Source of the DNA: Marinagarivorans sp. UBA5868
GTDB taxonomy: Bacteria > Pseudomonadota > Gammaproteobacteria > Pseudomonadales > Cellvibrionaceae
DNA: 8,591 nt
Assembly: GCA_002432095.1 (NCBI GenBank)
Contig: DJFQ01000077.1
Location: 1 to 8,591 of the forward strand
Direction of reading: 5' to 3'
The notes under the pieces were generated by a model that saw only the letters and a list, made by a program, of their open reading frames with translations, did no database searches and had not been told where the DNA came from. A program made the position numbers and the translations under genes. Each line of letters begins with the position of its first letter. Within the stretch, counting starts at the first letter, position 1. Below are positions 1 through 5,951 of this stretch, one piece after another.

Positions 1-1212
1 TTGCTTGGCCGCTAATGCCGTTTCCCGCCATGGGTTCGCTGATAGTGCCGGTTGAGTGCCGAGTTCTGATGGCGGCCAGCAGGCGGCGAATATGGCCAGG
101 CCATTATCTTGGGGACTGGTCCAATGTTTGCCACCCAGGCTCCGTACTACTGAGGCTATAGCATGGTAATTGACCGGTAATGAGAAGCTGCCGTGGCGAG
201 CGATATGCGGTTCCTGTTGGCGAGCCAGGTCCTTGAGGTCGTGGGTGCTGCGGTCGGCACTGAGTAATAATAAGTTGCATCCATATGGATTTCCGCCGTG
301 TAAACCGTCTGCGTGTAAATTGGCAAGGCGCGCAATGGCATCAAGCGCATAGGCAGGAAAGAGCAAAGCGCAGGGCGGCAGGCGCGCGGCAAAATTCTCA
401 ATCAAACTGTTCCATTGGGAGTTGGCGTAGGGCAGTTCGGTAATGCGGCGTTTTTGGTAGTCGAGTTGCAATCCCTGGAATGGATTGTTGCGGGCCTTTT
501 CCGGTTCCGGATTGCCAGGTGTTAGCGCCAGCCAGCCCTCATAGATGCGTTCGTTGTCGAGAAAAAACAAATCCTGTCGCAGGCCGCTAAAGACATAATT
601 GGCAATCACCACCGGCGGCAATTTCAAACTTCCGGGTGCCAGAATAATATTCTGTTGTTGCAGGTGTATGTGGGTGTCGACTTCTGCATCAAAAACAGCA
701 AAATCCAGCTTGCCTTGCTCGACAAAAGGTTTGAGCTTGGCAGATAGAGGTTCCCGCCATTGCGCAACCGTGCGTGACGAAAAATCCGTCATTACATAAC
801 AGGCTTTGTCCTGTGGGCGGCGAATTGCATCGAAAGTCGCAAAAAATTCCAAGAGAAAATGATAGGCAAAGCGGCCACAACCGGCACCCAACTCGATGAT
901 GTATAACGTCTGAGCGGTAGAGTTTTGCGCCTTAAGATCCCGCCAAAAACCCAACACCATTTCAGCATAGGCTTTTGCAATGGTGGGGTTAGTGGAGACG
1001 TAATGTGGAACCTGCCCCTGCGCCCAGGCGGCTATGCCCTGGTCTTCATAATATTTTCTCTGCAAGCTCCAGAGCGGGGAGTCTGCGAAGGCGGAGTATA
1101 TTCCGGTTTGCAATAACGAATTTTTATTATCCTGCTCTTCCGACAACGATGCCGTAGCATCCGCAACTGCTGTGCGCACTCCTTCGGTTCCCATGACAGT
1201 AACGACCTGCAT
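1..1212 (-). CDS. MidA-like SAM-dependent methyltransferase, C-terminus beyond window
   Basis: The reading frame is open for 404 codons from an ATG at 1212 to the left edge, so the C-terminus is missing. Residues 105-115 (IIELGAGCGRF) form the glycine-rich S-adenosylmethionine-binding loop of class I methyltransferases. An acidic post-I segment (VMTDFS, 140-145) and an ANYVFSGLRQDLF segment (204-216) follow. Loop, acidic strand and AN-x-VF segment resemble the MidA/NDUFAF7 family, whose members methylate protein arginines in some organisms; the substrate here is unknown. The start is uncertain. The ATG at 1212 has no Shine-Dalgarno sequence, whereas an in-frame ATG at 1194 has AGG about 11 nt upstream. 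The frame also stays open upstream to a stop at 1321-1323, with GTG codons at 1281 and 1245. No signal peptide is seen, so it is probably cytoplasmic. I suspect, but cannot see, a further C-terminal domain such as TPR repeats. Fold confident; function not. Confidence 0.75.
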   Translation of the reverse strand, partial: MQVVTVMGTEGVRTAVADATASLSEEQDNKNSLLQTGIYSAFADSPLWSLQRKYYEDQGIAAWAQGQVPHYVSTNPTIAKAYAEMVLGFWRDLKAQNSTAQTLYIIELGAGCGRFAYHFLLEFFATFDAIRRPQDKACYVMTDFSSRTVAQWREPLSAKLKPFVEQGKLDFAVFDAEVDTHIHLQQQNIILAPGSLKLPPVVIANYVFSGLRQDLFFLDNERIYEGWLALTPGNPEPEKARNNPFQGLQLDYQKRRITELPYANSQWNSLIENFAARLPPCALLFPAYALDAIARLANLHADGLHGGNPYGCNLLLLSADRSTHDLKDLARQQEPHIARHGSFSLPVNYHAIASVVRSLGGKHWTSPQDNGLAIFAACWPPSELGTQPALSANPWRETALAAKQ

Positions 1213-1253
1213 TAAGCAATTGGAAATAAGAAAAAACAGCCACACCTCATGGA

Positions 1254-1276
1254 TTCGGCAAATAATTTTTGCCAAA
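1254..1276. promoter_or_regulatory. Imperfect inverted repeat in divergent intergenic region
   Basis: TTCGGCAAA and TTTGCCAAA form 9-bp arms with one mismatch (six contiguous pairs, GGCAAA/TTTGCC) around the 5-nt centre TAATT. It lies about 42 nt upstream of the methyltransferase ATG at 1212, where an operator could sit. No T-run follows on either strand, so it is not an intrinsic terminator. Function is inferred from position only. Confidence 0.25.
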
Positions 1277-1448
1277 TGCACGTCGAGAAAAAAATGGAAA
1301 ACGCTAGGAAAGTGCGGGGACTATATCAGGTTCAAACGCAGTGTGTAATACTCTAAAAAATATTGTTTACCGAGCCACCAGCCCCACAGTCCGTGGCGCA
1401 AAGCCATTTCGTATAACCCATTCATTTTTAATTGCGTTTCAGTTTTCT

Positions 1449-1476
1449 TTGCCGCAATTGGTGAAGCCTCTATAAA
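1449..1476 (+). promoter_or_regulatory. Candidate sigma-70 promoter for the 1504-2696 gene pair
   Basis: TTGCCG (1449-1454, four of six matches to the -35 consensus) is separated by 16 nt from TATAAA (1471-1476, five of six matches to the -10 consensus). Transcription would begin near 1483, about 20 nt before the GTG start at 1504. This is a consensus match without experimental support. Confidence 0.4.
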
Positions 1477-1492
1477 TCGAACAACTGTTTGC

Positions 1493-1497
1493 GAGGA
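1493..1497 (+). promoter_or_regulatory. Ribosome binding site deciding the GTG start at 1504
   Basis: GAGGA lies 6 nt upstream of GTG 1504-1506. The alternative in-frame TTG at 1489 would place this site inside the coding sequence and has no site of its own, so GTG 1504 is the better start. Confidence 0.7.
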
Positions 1498-1503
1498 ATT
1501 AAT

Positions 1504-2046
1504 GTGAGTTACGATCAAGGCGTGGACGGTTTGAGCTTCGTGAATGCGGGGCGCAAATATAGCCTCACGAAAGCACAAAATTTCCACAAGAAGTCGCAAT
1601 CGCCTGGTGCGATGCAGCCAATACGGCCGTCAGTCACCCATGGATTGATCTACTTCCTCCAATTAATTCAGCCCGTCAGAATTGCTGAACTTAAAGAATT
1701 ATTGGCGCCTGGAGATCGTCATCTGAATTCACGCGATGACGCAGCGATTCGAATGCGAATCGCCGCACTGGTAACGGAAGGCACGCTGAGTCTTTTCGAG
1801 ATTTCCGCTCATGTTTCGGCGCCTCATGCAAGATCGGCTTCGTCGGTGAGCAAGCCCAGTGTTGTTTACGATGAAGTTGATCCTCGAAAAATGCGCTCGT
1901 CCGTGGATCTACAGAGTTACCAAGAGAGACCATTCAGGCCCTCCTCATCTGCAAAAACGGAAATGGTTGATGAACATGCCCAAATCGCCGTTTTAATTGC
2001 TGCCGCTGAACAAGGTGCACCGTTGTGCGAGCTTTGCAAAAATTAA
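1504..2046 (+). CDS. Uncharacterised 180-aa protein, possible type VI secretion accessory or effector stub
   Basis: Starting at GTG 1504 (good ribosome site), the product is 180 residues with no signal peptide or membrane segment. Residues about 44-62 are hydrophobic and helix-like (HGLIYFLQLIQPVRIAEL) and lead into a charged segment, 70-100, rich in Arg and Asp. Residues 105-155 are a low-complexity Ser/Pro/Arg linker. The tail, 158-180, has an amphipathic Ala-rich helix ending in GAPLCELCKN. I recall a similar Ala-rich helix plus CE-x-C motif at the junction between N-terminal region and toxin domain in some type VI polymorphic effectors. If that holds, this protein ends exactly where a toxin would begin and may be a stub or half of a split effector. 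After the stop the frame continues about 20 codons with no domain. It lies 53 nt upstream of a DUF4123 gene, probably in the same transcript. No family is firmly recognised. Confidence 0.65.
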   Translation: MSYDQGVDGLSFVNAGRKYSLTKAQNFHKKSQSPGAMQPIRPSVTHGLIYFLQLIQPVRIAELKELLAPGDRHLNSRDDAAIRMRIAALVTEGTLSLFEISAHVSAPHARSASSVSKPSVVYDEVDPRKMRSSVDLQSYQERPFRPSSSAKTEMVDEHAQIAVLIAAAEQGAPLCELCKN

Positions 2047-2099
2047 AGCACCGCAAAACAATGTTGTTGGAATAAATCTGTGAAGAAGGATGTACAACT

Positions 2100-2696
2100 G
2101 TGCAGCATTTGAAAATACCACGCTATAACGGCGTACAGCTTAAATCGGTCGAAGTGGATGCCATGATTGCCGAGTTAAAGCCGACCAATACCACCAGTGA
2201 ATCGCTGTATATGATTATTGACTGCGCACATGACCCACGCATTTACCCGGCGATTTTGCAGACGCTCAATGCGAAATGCTGCTTGTTCACCGAAGAGAAA
2301 ATATCAGAATCGATTAAGGCTGTAGCACCCTTTCTCGTTAAAATTAAACAGATGGATGAGTTTATGAGATGGTGCGTTCAAGAAGGTGTACATCGCAATT
2401 GGATGATTTTTTTTACGTCCAAGATACATCATGTGTCCGACCTGCGACTCCACTTAAAACGCTTTTCAATCGCACAAGGGCCGGAAGGAAAGCAATATTT
2501 TTTTCGCTTTTATGACCCACGCGTTTTGCCGGTATTTCTGATGTCGAGCGAGACAGACAGAGGGGAAATGCTTCGTCACATTGTAAAGATATCGGTTCCA
2601 AAATCGTCTGCTGAGGGAGCTCTGGGGTTCATAGAGTTCACTATGGGAAAACCAGCTACCCAGGAGAGGGATTCAGCTTGGCCGGGGTTTTCGTAA
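2100..2696 (+). CDS. DUF4123 protein, type VI secretion effector adaptor/chaperone
   Basis: The 198-residue product shows the DUF4123 pattern in order: YMIIDCAHDPRIYP (37-50), CCLF (60-63), VAPFLVKI (75-82), an FMRWC segment (88-92), WMIFFTS (101-107), LHLKRF (117-122) and the hallmark FRFYDPRVLPVF (135-146). DUF4123 proteins (Tap/TEC type) bind a specific type VI effector in the cytoplasm and help load it on VgrG; their genes usually sit between vgrG and the effector gene. Here neither neighbour is a VgrG or a recognisable toxin, so the adaptor looks orphaned or its partner is the small protein upstream. The start is GTG 2100, with AAGGA 9 nt upstream; the first in-frame ATG (2163) would cut into the N-terminal region. 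The gene converges with tRNA-Thr, leaving 13 nt between them. Family confident; partner unknown. Confidence 0.85.
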   Translation: MQHLKIPRYNGVQLKSVEVDAMIAELKPTNTTSESLYMIIDCAHDPRIYPAILQTLNAKCCLFTEEKISESIKAVAPFLVKIKQMDEFMRWCVQEGVHRNWMIFFTSKIHHVSDLRLHLKRFSIAQGPEGKQYFFRFYDPRVLPVFLMSSETDRGEMLRHIVKISVPKSSAEGALGFIEFTMGKPATQERDSAWPGFS

Positions 2697-2709
2697 GTCT
2701 TTGATTTAT

Positions 2710-2785
2710 TGGTGCCGCAAAGAGGAATCGAACCTCCGACCTATTGATTACGAATCAATTGCTCTACCGACTGAGCTATTGCGGC
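2710..2785 (-). tRNA. tRNA-Thr, anticodon CGT
   Basis: On the minus strand a complete 76-nt cloverleaf can be drawn. The acceptor stem GCCGCAA pairs with TTGCGGC, followed by discriminator A and an encoded CCA. The D arm contains AGCTCAGTCGGTAGAGC. The anticodon stem ATTGA/TCAAT closes the loop TTCGTAA, giving anticodon CGT, which reads ACG (threonine). The T arm contains GGTTCGATTCC. The 5' end is only 10 nt beyond the stop codon of the gluconokinase gene. I see no clear terminator after the CCA end, where a convergent gene ends 13 nt away. Confidence 0.97.
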
Positions 2786-2794
2786 GCGGGGCTT

Positions 2795-2823
2795 ACTATA
2801 AACCGGTGGGGCGGGGAGCGGAA
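2795..2823 (-). promoter_or_regulatory. Candidate tRNA-Thr promoter inside the 3' end of the gluconokinase gene
   Basis: On the minus strand TTCCGC (2823-2818, three of six -35 matches) is followed after 17 nt by TATAGT (2800-2795, five of six -10 matches), which overlaps the gluconokinase TAG stop. The next bases, AAGCCCC, form a GC-rich discriminator like those of growth-rate-controlled stable RNA promoters. A start near 2788 would leave a pre-tRNA leader of only about 3 nt. Confidence 0.4.
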
Positions 2824-3365
2824 ACGCTTCCGTGTTTTTTAATAAATCCTCCCACCAATTCCTCCGCCTGCCGCTGAATTTTCCCGATGCTTTGAGCCAC
2901 ATCTACGGTGATGATGTCCGGCTCATTGAGCGCGGGTTCCAGGGCGGCGTATTGGCTGGTGAGCAGGTCGGCGGGCATAAAGTGGTTGACGCGGCCTTCC
3001 ATGCGGCGGCGGATGACTTCTAGTGGTCCTGCTAGGTGAACGAACATCACCGGGTATCCCAATTCGCGGAAGCGGGCGCGGTGGGCGCGGCGCAGGCCGG
3101 AGTAGGCCAGTACGCAGCTCTCCCCCCGTTCGCGGTGTTCACGCAGGTTATCGCACATGCTGGCGATCCACGGTTCGCGCATGGCGTCAGTCAGCGGTTT
3201 GCCGCTGGCCATATGCGCTTTATTTTCATCGGAGTGAAAATCGTCGGCTTCGAGAAATGCCAAGCCAAATTTTTTGGCCAGATGTTTTGCCAGGGTGGAT
3301 TTTCCGCAGCCACTGACGCCCATGCTGATCACCAGAACGGGTTTTGATAAGGGCGAGGCGCTCAT
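2796..3365 (-). CDS. gntK: Gluconokinase (thermoresistant GntK type)
   Basis: The 189-residue protein phosphorylates D-gluconate to 6-phosphogluconate with ATP. It has the P-loop GVSGCGKST (residues 16-24) and the substrate-side segment LEADDFH (38-44), then MASGKPLTD followed by R-x-PW (52-66). The lid and recognition region GRVNHFM (124-130) and LLTSQYAALEP (134-144) match the gluconokinase family, and the length is normal. One oddity: the position that reads CSALK in the E. coli enzyme is YSGLRR here (88-93). The ATG at 3365 has only a weak AAGAGA site upstream. The gene lies 97 nt downstream of the cellobionic acid phosphorylase gene on the same strand, so it would consume the gluconate that enzyme releases; the next gene in the pathway, gnd, is also in the window. 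It is cytoplasmic. A shikimate or adenylylsulfate kinase is less likely given the NHFM and SQ-x-x-x-LEP motifs. Confidence 0.93.
   Translation of the reverse strand: MSASPLSKPVLVISMGVSGCGKSTLAKHLAKKFGLAFLEADDFHSDENKAHMASGKPLTDAMREPWIASMCDNLREHRERGESCVLAYSGLRRAHRARFRELGYPVMFVHLAGPLEVIRRRMEGRVNHFMPADLLTSQYAALEPALNEPDIITVDVAQSIGKIQRQAEELVGGFIKKHGSVSAPRPTGL
2818..2840 (+). terminator. Possible intrinsic terminator for plus-strand transcripts, antisense within gluconokinase gene
   Basis: On the plus strand CGGAA-ACGC-TTCCG (2819-2832, plus a flanking G-U pair) is followed by G and six T residues (2835-2840). It could stop transcripts from the DUF4123 gene that read through the convergent tRNA. 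The stem is short and lies in opposite-strand coding sequence, so it may be coincidental. Confidence 0.3.
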
Positions 3366-3380
3366 GGGGAATCTCTTGCG

Positions 3381-3409
3381 GTTTGAGTTTGAGTGAGTCG
3401 AAGTTTGAG
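3381..3409. repeat. Three GTTTGAG repeats ahead of the gluconokinase gene
   Basis: GTTTGAG occurs at 3381-3387, 3387-3393 and 3403-3409, so the minus-strand leader of gluconokinase carries three CTCAAAC copies 16-44 nt before the ATG. This may be a protein-binding cluster or simple-sequence drift. No promoter consensus of comparable quality is evident here. Confidence 0.3.
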
Positions 3410-3440
3410 CTACAAATCTGATAAAAACATATTTTAAGTA

Positions 3441-3454
3441 GCCCCTTGCGGGGC
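3441..3454 (-). terminator. GNRA-capped GC hairpin after the phosphorylase gene
   Basis: On the minus strand GCCCC-GCAA-GGGGC starts 8 nt after the phosphorylase stop codon. It has a five-pair all-GC stem closed by a GNRA tetraloop. The following sequence, TACTTAAAATATGTTTTT, is AU-rich but has no immediate U-run. It is therefore more likely a leaky terminator or an mRNA 3'-end-stabilising or processing hairpin than a full stop before gluconokinase. Confidence 0.4.
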
Positions 3455-3462
3455 CATTTATT

Positions 3463-5826
3463 TTACTCCGGCAGTATCACATCCACTTTGTAACTGCGAC
3501 CGGCTTCGATACCCTCGATCCGACTGCCTTGGATCTCAGTACCATCGACGCGGATGCTTGGTGCCGTCAGACCGGCTTTACGCGAGTAGACCACTTCGAA
3601 CTCCGCTTCACGGAATTGGCGAACCGCACGCGCGTTTTTCCAGTGCTTCGGCAACTGAGGTTCTATCAGCAAACCGGAGGGGCAGCCTTTCAGGCCAAAA
3701 AGTCCCTCAATCATACAGCGGTATACCCAGGAAACAGTACCGGTGTTGAACAGCTGACTGGAACGTCCAGCGGTGCGCGGGTGTTGGTAATAAGCGCCGC
3801 GATAATAGTTGGGAATGTACACCGGCATTTGACCGCGCTGACGGTAGTCGGCCTCGTCTGGGCCGGAGAGCATCTGCCGCAGCAGGCGGTAGGCGCGGTC
3901 GGAATCCTGAATGGTATATAGGCTGTAGATGTAGAAAACGGCGGCGTGGTTGTAGACCGAACCGTTTTCCGCGGAACCAGGGAATTTTTGGGTTACGCGG
4001 CCCACGTCATCGCGCATAGCCGTGTAGGCGGGTGCCAGCATCATGACGCCGTAGGGTGTTTCCAACTGATCTTCCACCGCCTTGATCATGGCCTCGCGCT
4101 TGTCCGCATCCGCTGTGCCGCCAAGAATTGCCCAGCTTTGCGGGTTGAGGAATATGCGGCCTTCTTTGTCTTTGGCCACGCCGAAGATCACGCCGTCGTC
4201 AGTGATGCCGCGACCGTACCACTCGCCGTCCCACATATGCGTATTTACCGCTTTATTGACTTCGCGTGAGCCGGCGCGGAATTCCGCCGCCAGGTCTGCG
4301 TGCTGCAGGTGTTCACAAATGTCCGCCCAGATATTGAGCGCATAAGCGGTGGCGACCGACAGCCAGCCGGAAACACCTTTACCTTTGTAGCCCACCATGT
4401 TCATCGGGTCGCACCAGTCGCCCTGGGCGATATAGCTGAGACCGCGCTCATCACGGGCGGAGAGCAACCAGCGCATGGCGTTGCTGATGCGCTCAAAGGC
4501 GGTTTTAGTCTCGTCGCCCTCCCAGGCTTTAACCTGCTCGTCGAAGATGGCGTAATCGTTGGTTTCGTCCAGATAAGCGAGCATGCACACCGGCAGCCAG
4601 ACGCAATGGTCGGTGTGGGGAATCTGGTTGATGTATTTCAGTTCTGCGCCTTCGATCAGCAGAATGCCATCCGGAATGGCCCCGTTATGCTCCTGCTGGC
4701 TGAGAGCATGCAAAAAGGCCGCGCGCGCAACTTCGGGCTTGATGAATGTCATGCCCATATTGTCTTGCAGGTAATTACGGGTTTGCGGGTCCGTGGTGAG
4801 GCGGTTGACGTCGCCGTGGTAATAAACCTGCCGTGGCAGCCAGTGATTAACGAATTGGTCCAGATGTTTATCTGGGGTGTCGATCTGCAGCACGCCGCGT
4901 CCGGCATCAATGTAAGCCGCATATTCCGCTTTGGTTTTGCCGAAGCCGGTATCACCGAAGAAACGGTCGCGCACCTCCTCAATTTCGGCATCATCAAAAG
5001 CGGGTCCGATGAGGAAACGGTAGTCTTCGCTTTTTCCCGCTGCGAGTTGGAGACGATACTGGAGCACTGCTGCGGGTGTTTCGTAGAGCGCGTCGCCGTT
5101 GTTTAACGTTTCTTGCTGAATTCCAGTAGGGTTGTGCAGGCCGCCTTCGCCTTCAAAGGCTTCACGGGCGCACTCGACGGCGTCCGGTTCACGGTCGTGG
5201 AGGACAAAGGTTTTGTCCTTGAAGTTCTTGTTTTTGAAATAATCGGCGACTTTTTGGTAGGGCGTTACACAAGAGGCCACCACGCCACCCATATCTTTGC
5301 GGTAACAGGCGGATTGGTTCATCCAGCTCATATAGCCGACGGGGATGTAAGGATACACACTGAGCTTGCGCGCGCGACCGGAAAGATTCGTCACTTTGAT
5401 CTGCCAAAGTTCGACCACGGCGTCCACCGGGAGACTCAGTTCCATCTCGACGCGGATTTCCAGATGTTCCACGGTCCAGCGGATGTCGCTTTTACCGACG
5501 GAAAACGCATAGTGATCGAGCGATGTGCGCACTGGTTCGTAGGGCGCCGAAAAAATCTCACCGGTTTCTTCATCTTTGATGTAACAAAAGCGGCCTGGAT
5601 GGTGCGCGTAATAAGGCTGCTCCGGCTGCATAAAGGTTTTGGCTTCGAGGTTGGGTGCGTAGGTGTATTTCGCCGGTTCCGGTTGCATAAATTGCGCGAC
5701 GGTGAAACCGCGGCAATTTACTTGAATCATCATCTGACGATTCCACAAAAATCCTGCCGCTCGCGGCATGGCATCTGGACTGCTGAGTTCAAAGCGTTCG
5801 CCGTTATTTTGGCCTTGCAACAACAT
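3463..5826 (-). CDS. Cellobionic acid phosphorylase (GH94)
   Basis: The 787-residue protein is a GH94 inverting phosphorylase. The N-terminal beta-sandwich (about 1-300) has family segments such as [15 protein letters not shown] and [12 protein letters not shown]. The (alpha/alpha)6 barrel (about 320-715) carries YLQDNMGM (352-359), IPHTDHCVW (402-410), GDWCDPMN (469-476, with likely general acid D473), [10 protein letters not shown] (613-622), NHAAVF (626-631) and FNTGTVSW (693-700). A small C-terminal beta region follows. Predicted reaction: cellobionate + phosphate gives alpha-glucose 1-phosphate + gluconate. R610 and K614 match, shifted by one number, the Arg609/Lys613 pair I recall as binding the gluconate carboxylate in Saccharophagus cellobionic acid phosphorylase. 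This, and the adjacent gluconokinase, favours cellobionate over cellobiose. There is no signal peptide, so it acts in the cytoplasm. ATG 5826 has GGAG 7 nt upstream. A terminator-like hairpin ends 19 nt before the start. Cellobiose or cellodextrin phosphorylase is the alternative. Confidence 0.9.
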   Translation of the reverse strand: MLLQGQNNGERFELSSPDAMPRAAGFLWNRQMMIQVNCRGFTVAQFMQPEPAKYTYAPNLEAKTFMQPEQPYYAHHPGRFCYIKDEETGEIFSAPYEPVRTSLDHYAFSVGKSDIRWTVEHLEIRVEMELSLPVDAVVELWQIKVTNLSGRARKLSVYPYIPVGYMSWMNQSACYRKDMGGVVASCVTPYQKVADYFKNKNFKDKTFVLHDREPDAVECAREAFEGEGGLHNPTGIQQETLNNGDALYETPAAVLQYRLQLAAGKSEDYRFLIGPAFDDAEIEEVRDRFFGDTGFGKTKAEYAAYIDAGRGVLQIDTPDKHLDQFVNHWLPRQVYYHGDVNRLTTDPQTRNYLQDNMGMTFIKPEVARAAFLHALSQQEHNGAIPDGILLIEGAELKYINQIPHTDHCVWLPVCMLAYLDETNDYAIFDEQVKAWEGDETKTAFERISNAMRWLLSARDERGLSYIAQGDWCDPMNMVGYKGKGVSGWLSVATAYALNIWADICEHLQHADLAAEFRAGSREVNKAVNTHMWDGEWYGRGITDDGVIFGVAKDKEGRIFLNPQSWAILGGTADADKREAMIKAVEDQLETPYGVMMLAPAYTAMRDDVGRVTQKFPGSAENGSVYNHAAVFYIYSLYTIQDSDRAYRLLRQMLSGPDEADYRQRGQMPVYIPNYYRGAYYQHPRTAGRSSQLFNTGTVSWVYRCMIEGLFGLKGCPSGLLIEPQLPKHWKNARAVRQFREAEFEVVYSRKAGLTAPSIRVDGTEIQGSRIEGIEAGRSYKVDVILPE

Positions 5827-5845
5827 AAAGGTACTCCAGGGTCAG

Positions 5846-5872
5846 AAAAAAGGCGCTTTCAAGAAGCGCCTT
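5846..5872 (-). terminator. Intercistronic intrinsic terminator/attenuator before the phosphorylase gene
   Basis: On the minus strand AAGGCGCTT-CTTGA-AAGCGCCTT gives a perfect nine-pair stem with a five-base loop; the stem's last two T residues run into four more, making six in a row. It lies after the symporter stop and 19 nt before the phosphorylase ATG. The plus strand lacks a T-run after it, so the signal is directional. No promoter fits between it and the ATG, so phosphorylase transcripts must read through it. Confidence 0.8.
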
Positions 5873-5886
5873 CGCAGTGACTCACT

Positions 5887-5927
5887 ATGCTCAATGGTTA
5901 AATGTTCGATGGTAAAAATGTTCGATG
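5887..5927. repeat. Three tandem copies of a 10-bp core, ATGTTCGATG
   Basis: The core appears at 5887-5896 (ATGCTCAATG, two mismatches), 5902-5911 and 5918-5927 (both exact), at 15- and 16-nt steps. The two exact copies share a longer AAATGTTCGATG. The array fills the gap between the symporter stop and the attenuator hairpin. It could be a helically phased protein-binding array or a local duplication. Confidence 0.5.
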
Positions 5928-5951
5928 ATTAAATCCAGCCGCTCAAGCGGA

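Noticed and set aside
1321..1599. Minus-strand 92-codon frame, including a Trp-rich 34-residue C-terminal part in the intergenic region
   Set aside because: It overlaps the start of the better supported gene at 1504, has no ribosome site at either possible start, and shows no family resemblance.
2040..2785. Integration of the type VI gene pair at the tRNA-Thr 3' end as a genomic island
   Set aside because: The geometry fits, but I found no repeat of the tRNA 3' end to the left and no integrase in the window. Only short chance matches such as CCGCAA occur near 1452 and 2051.
3023..3347. Plus-strand open frames over the gluconokinase gene
   Set aside because: They are antisense to conserved kinase motifs, rich in Arg/Gly/Ala shadow composition, and lack ribosome sites.
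3463..5826. Annotation as cellobiose or cellodextrin phosphorylase
   Set aside because: The R610/K614 pair and the adjacent gluconokinase fit cellobionate better; kept only as an alternative.
4300..5880. Two long plus-strand open frames (4300-5106 and 5113-5880) opposite the phosphorylase gene
   Set aside because: They lie fully antisense to a clear GH94 gene, show no recognisable domain, and their composition reflects the codon bias of the true gene.
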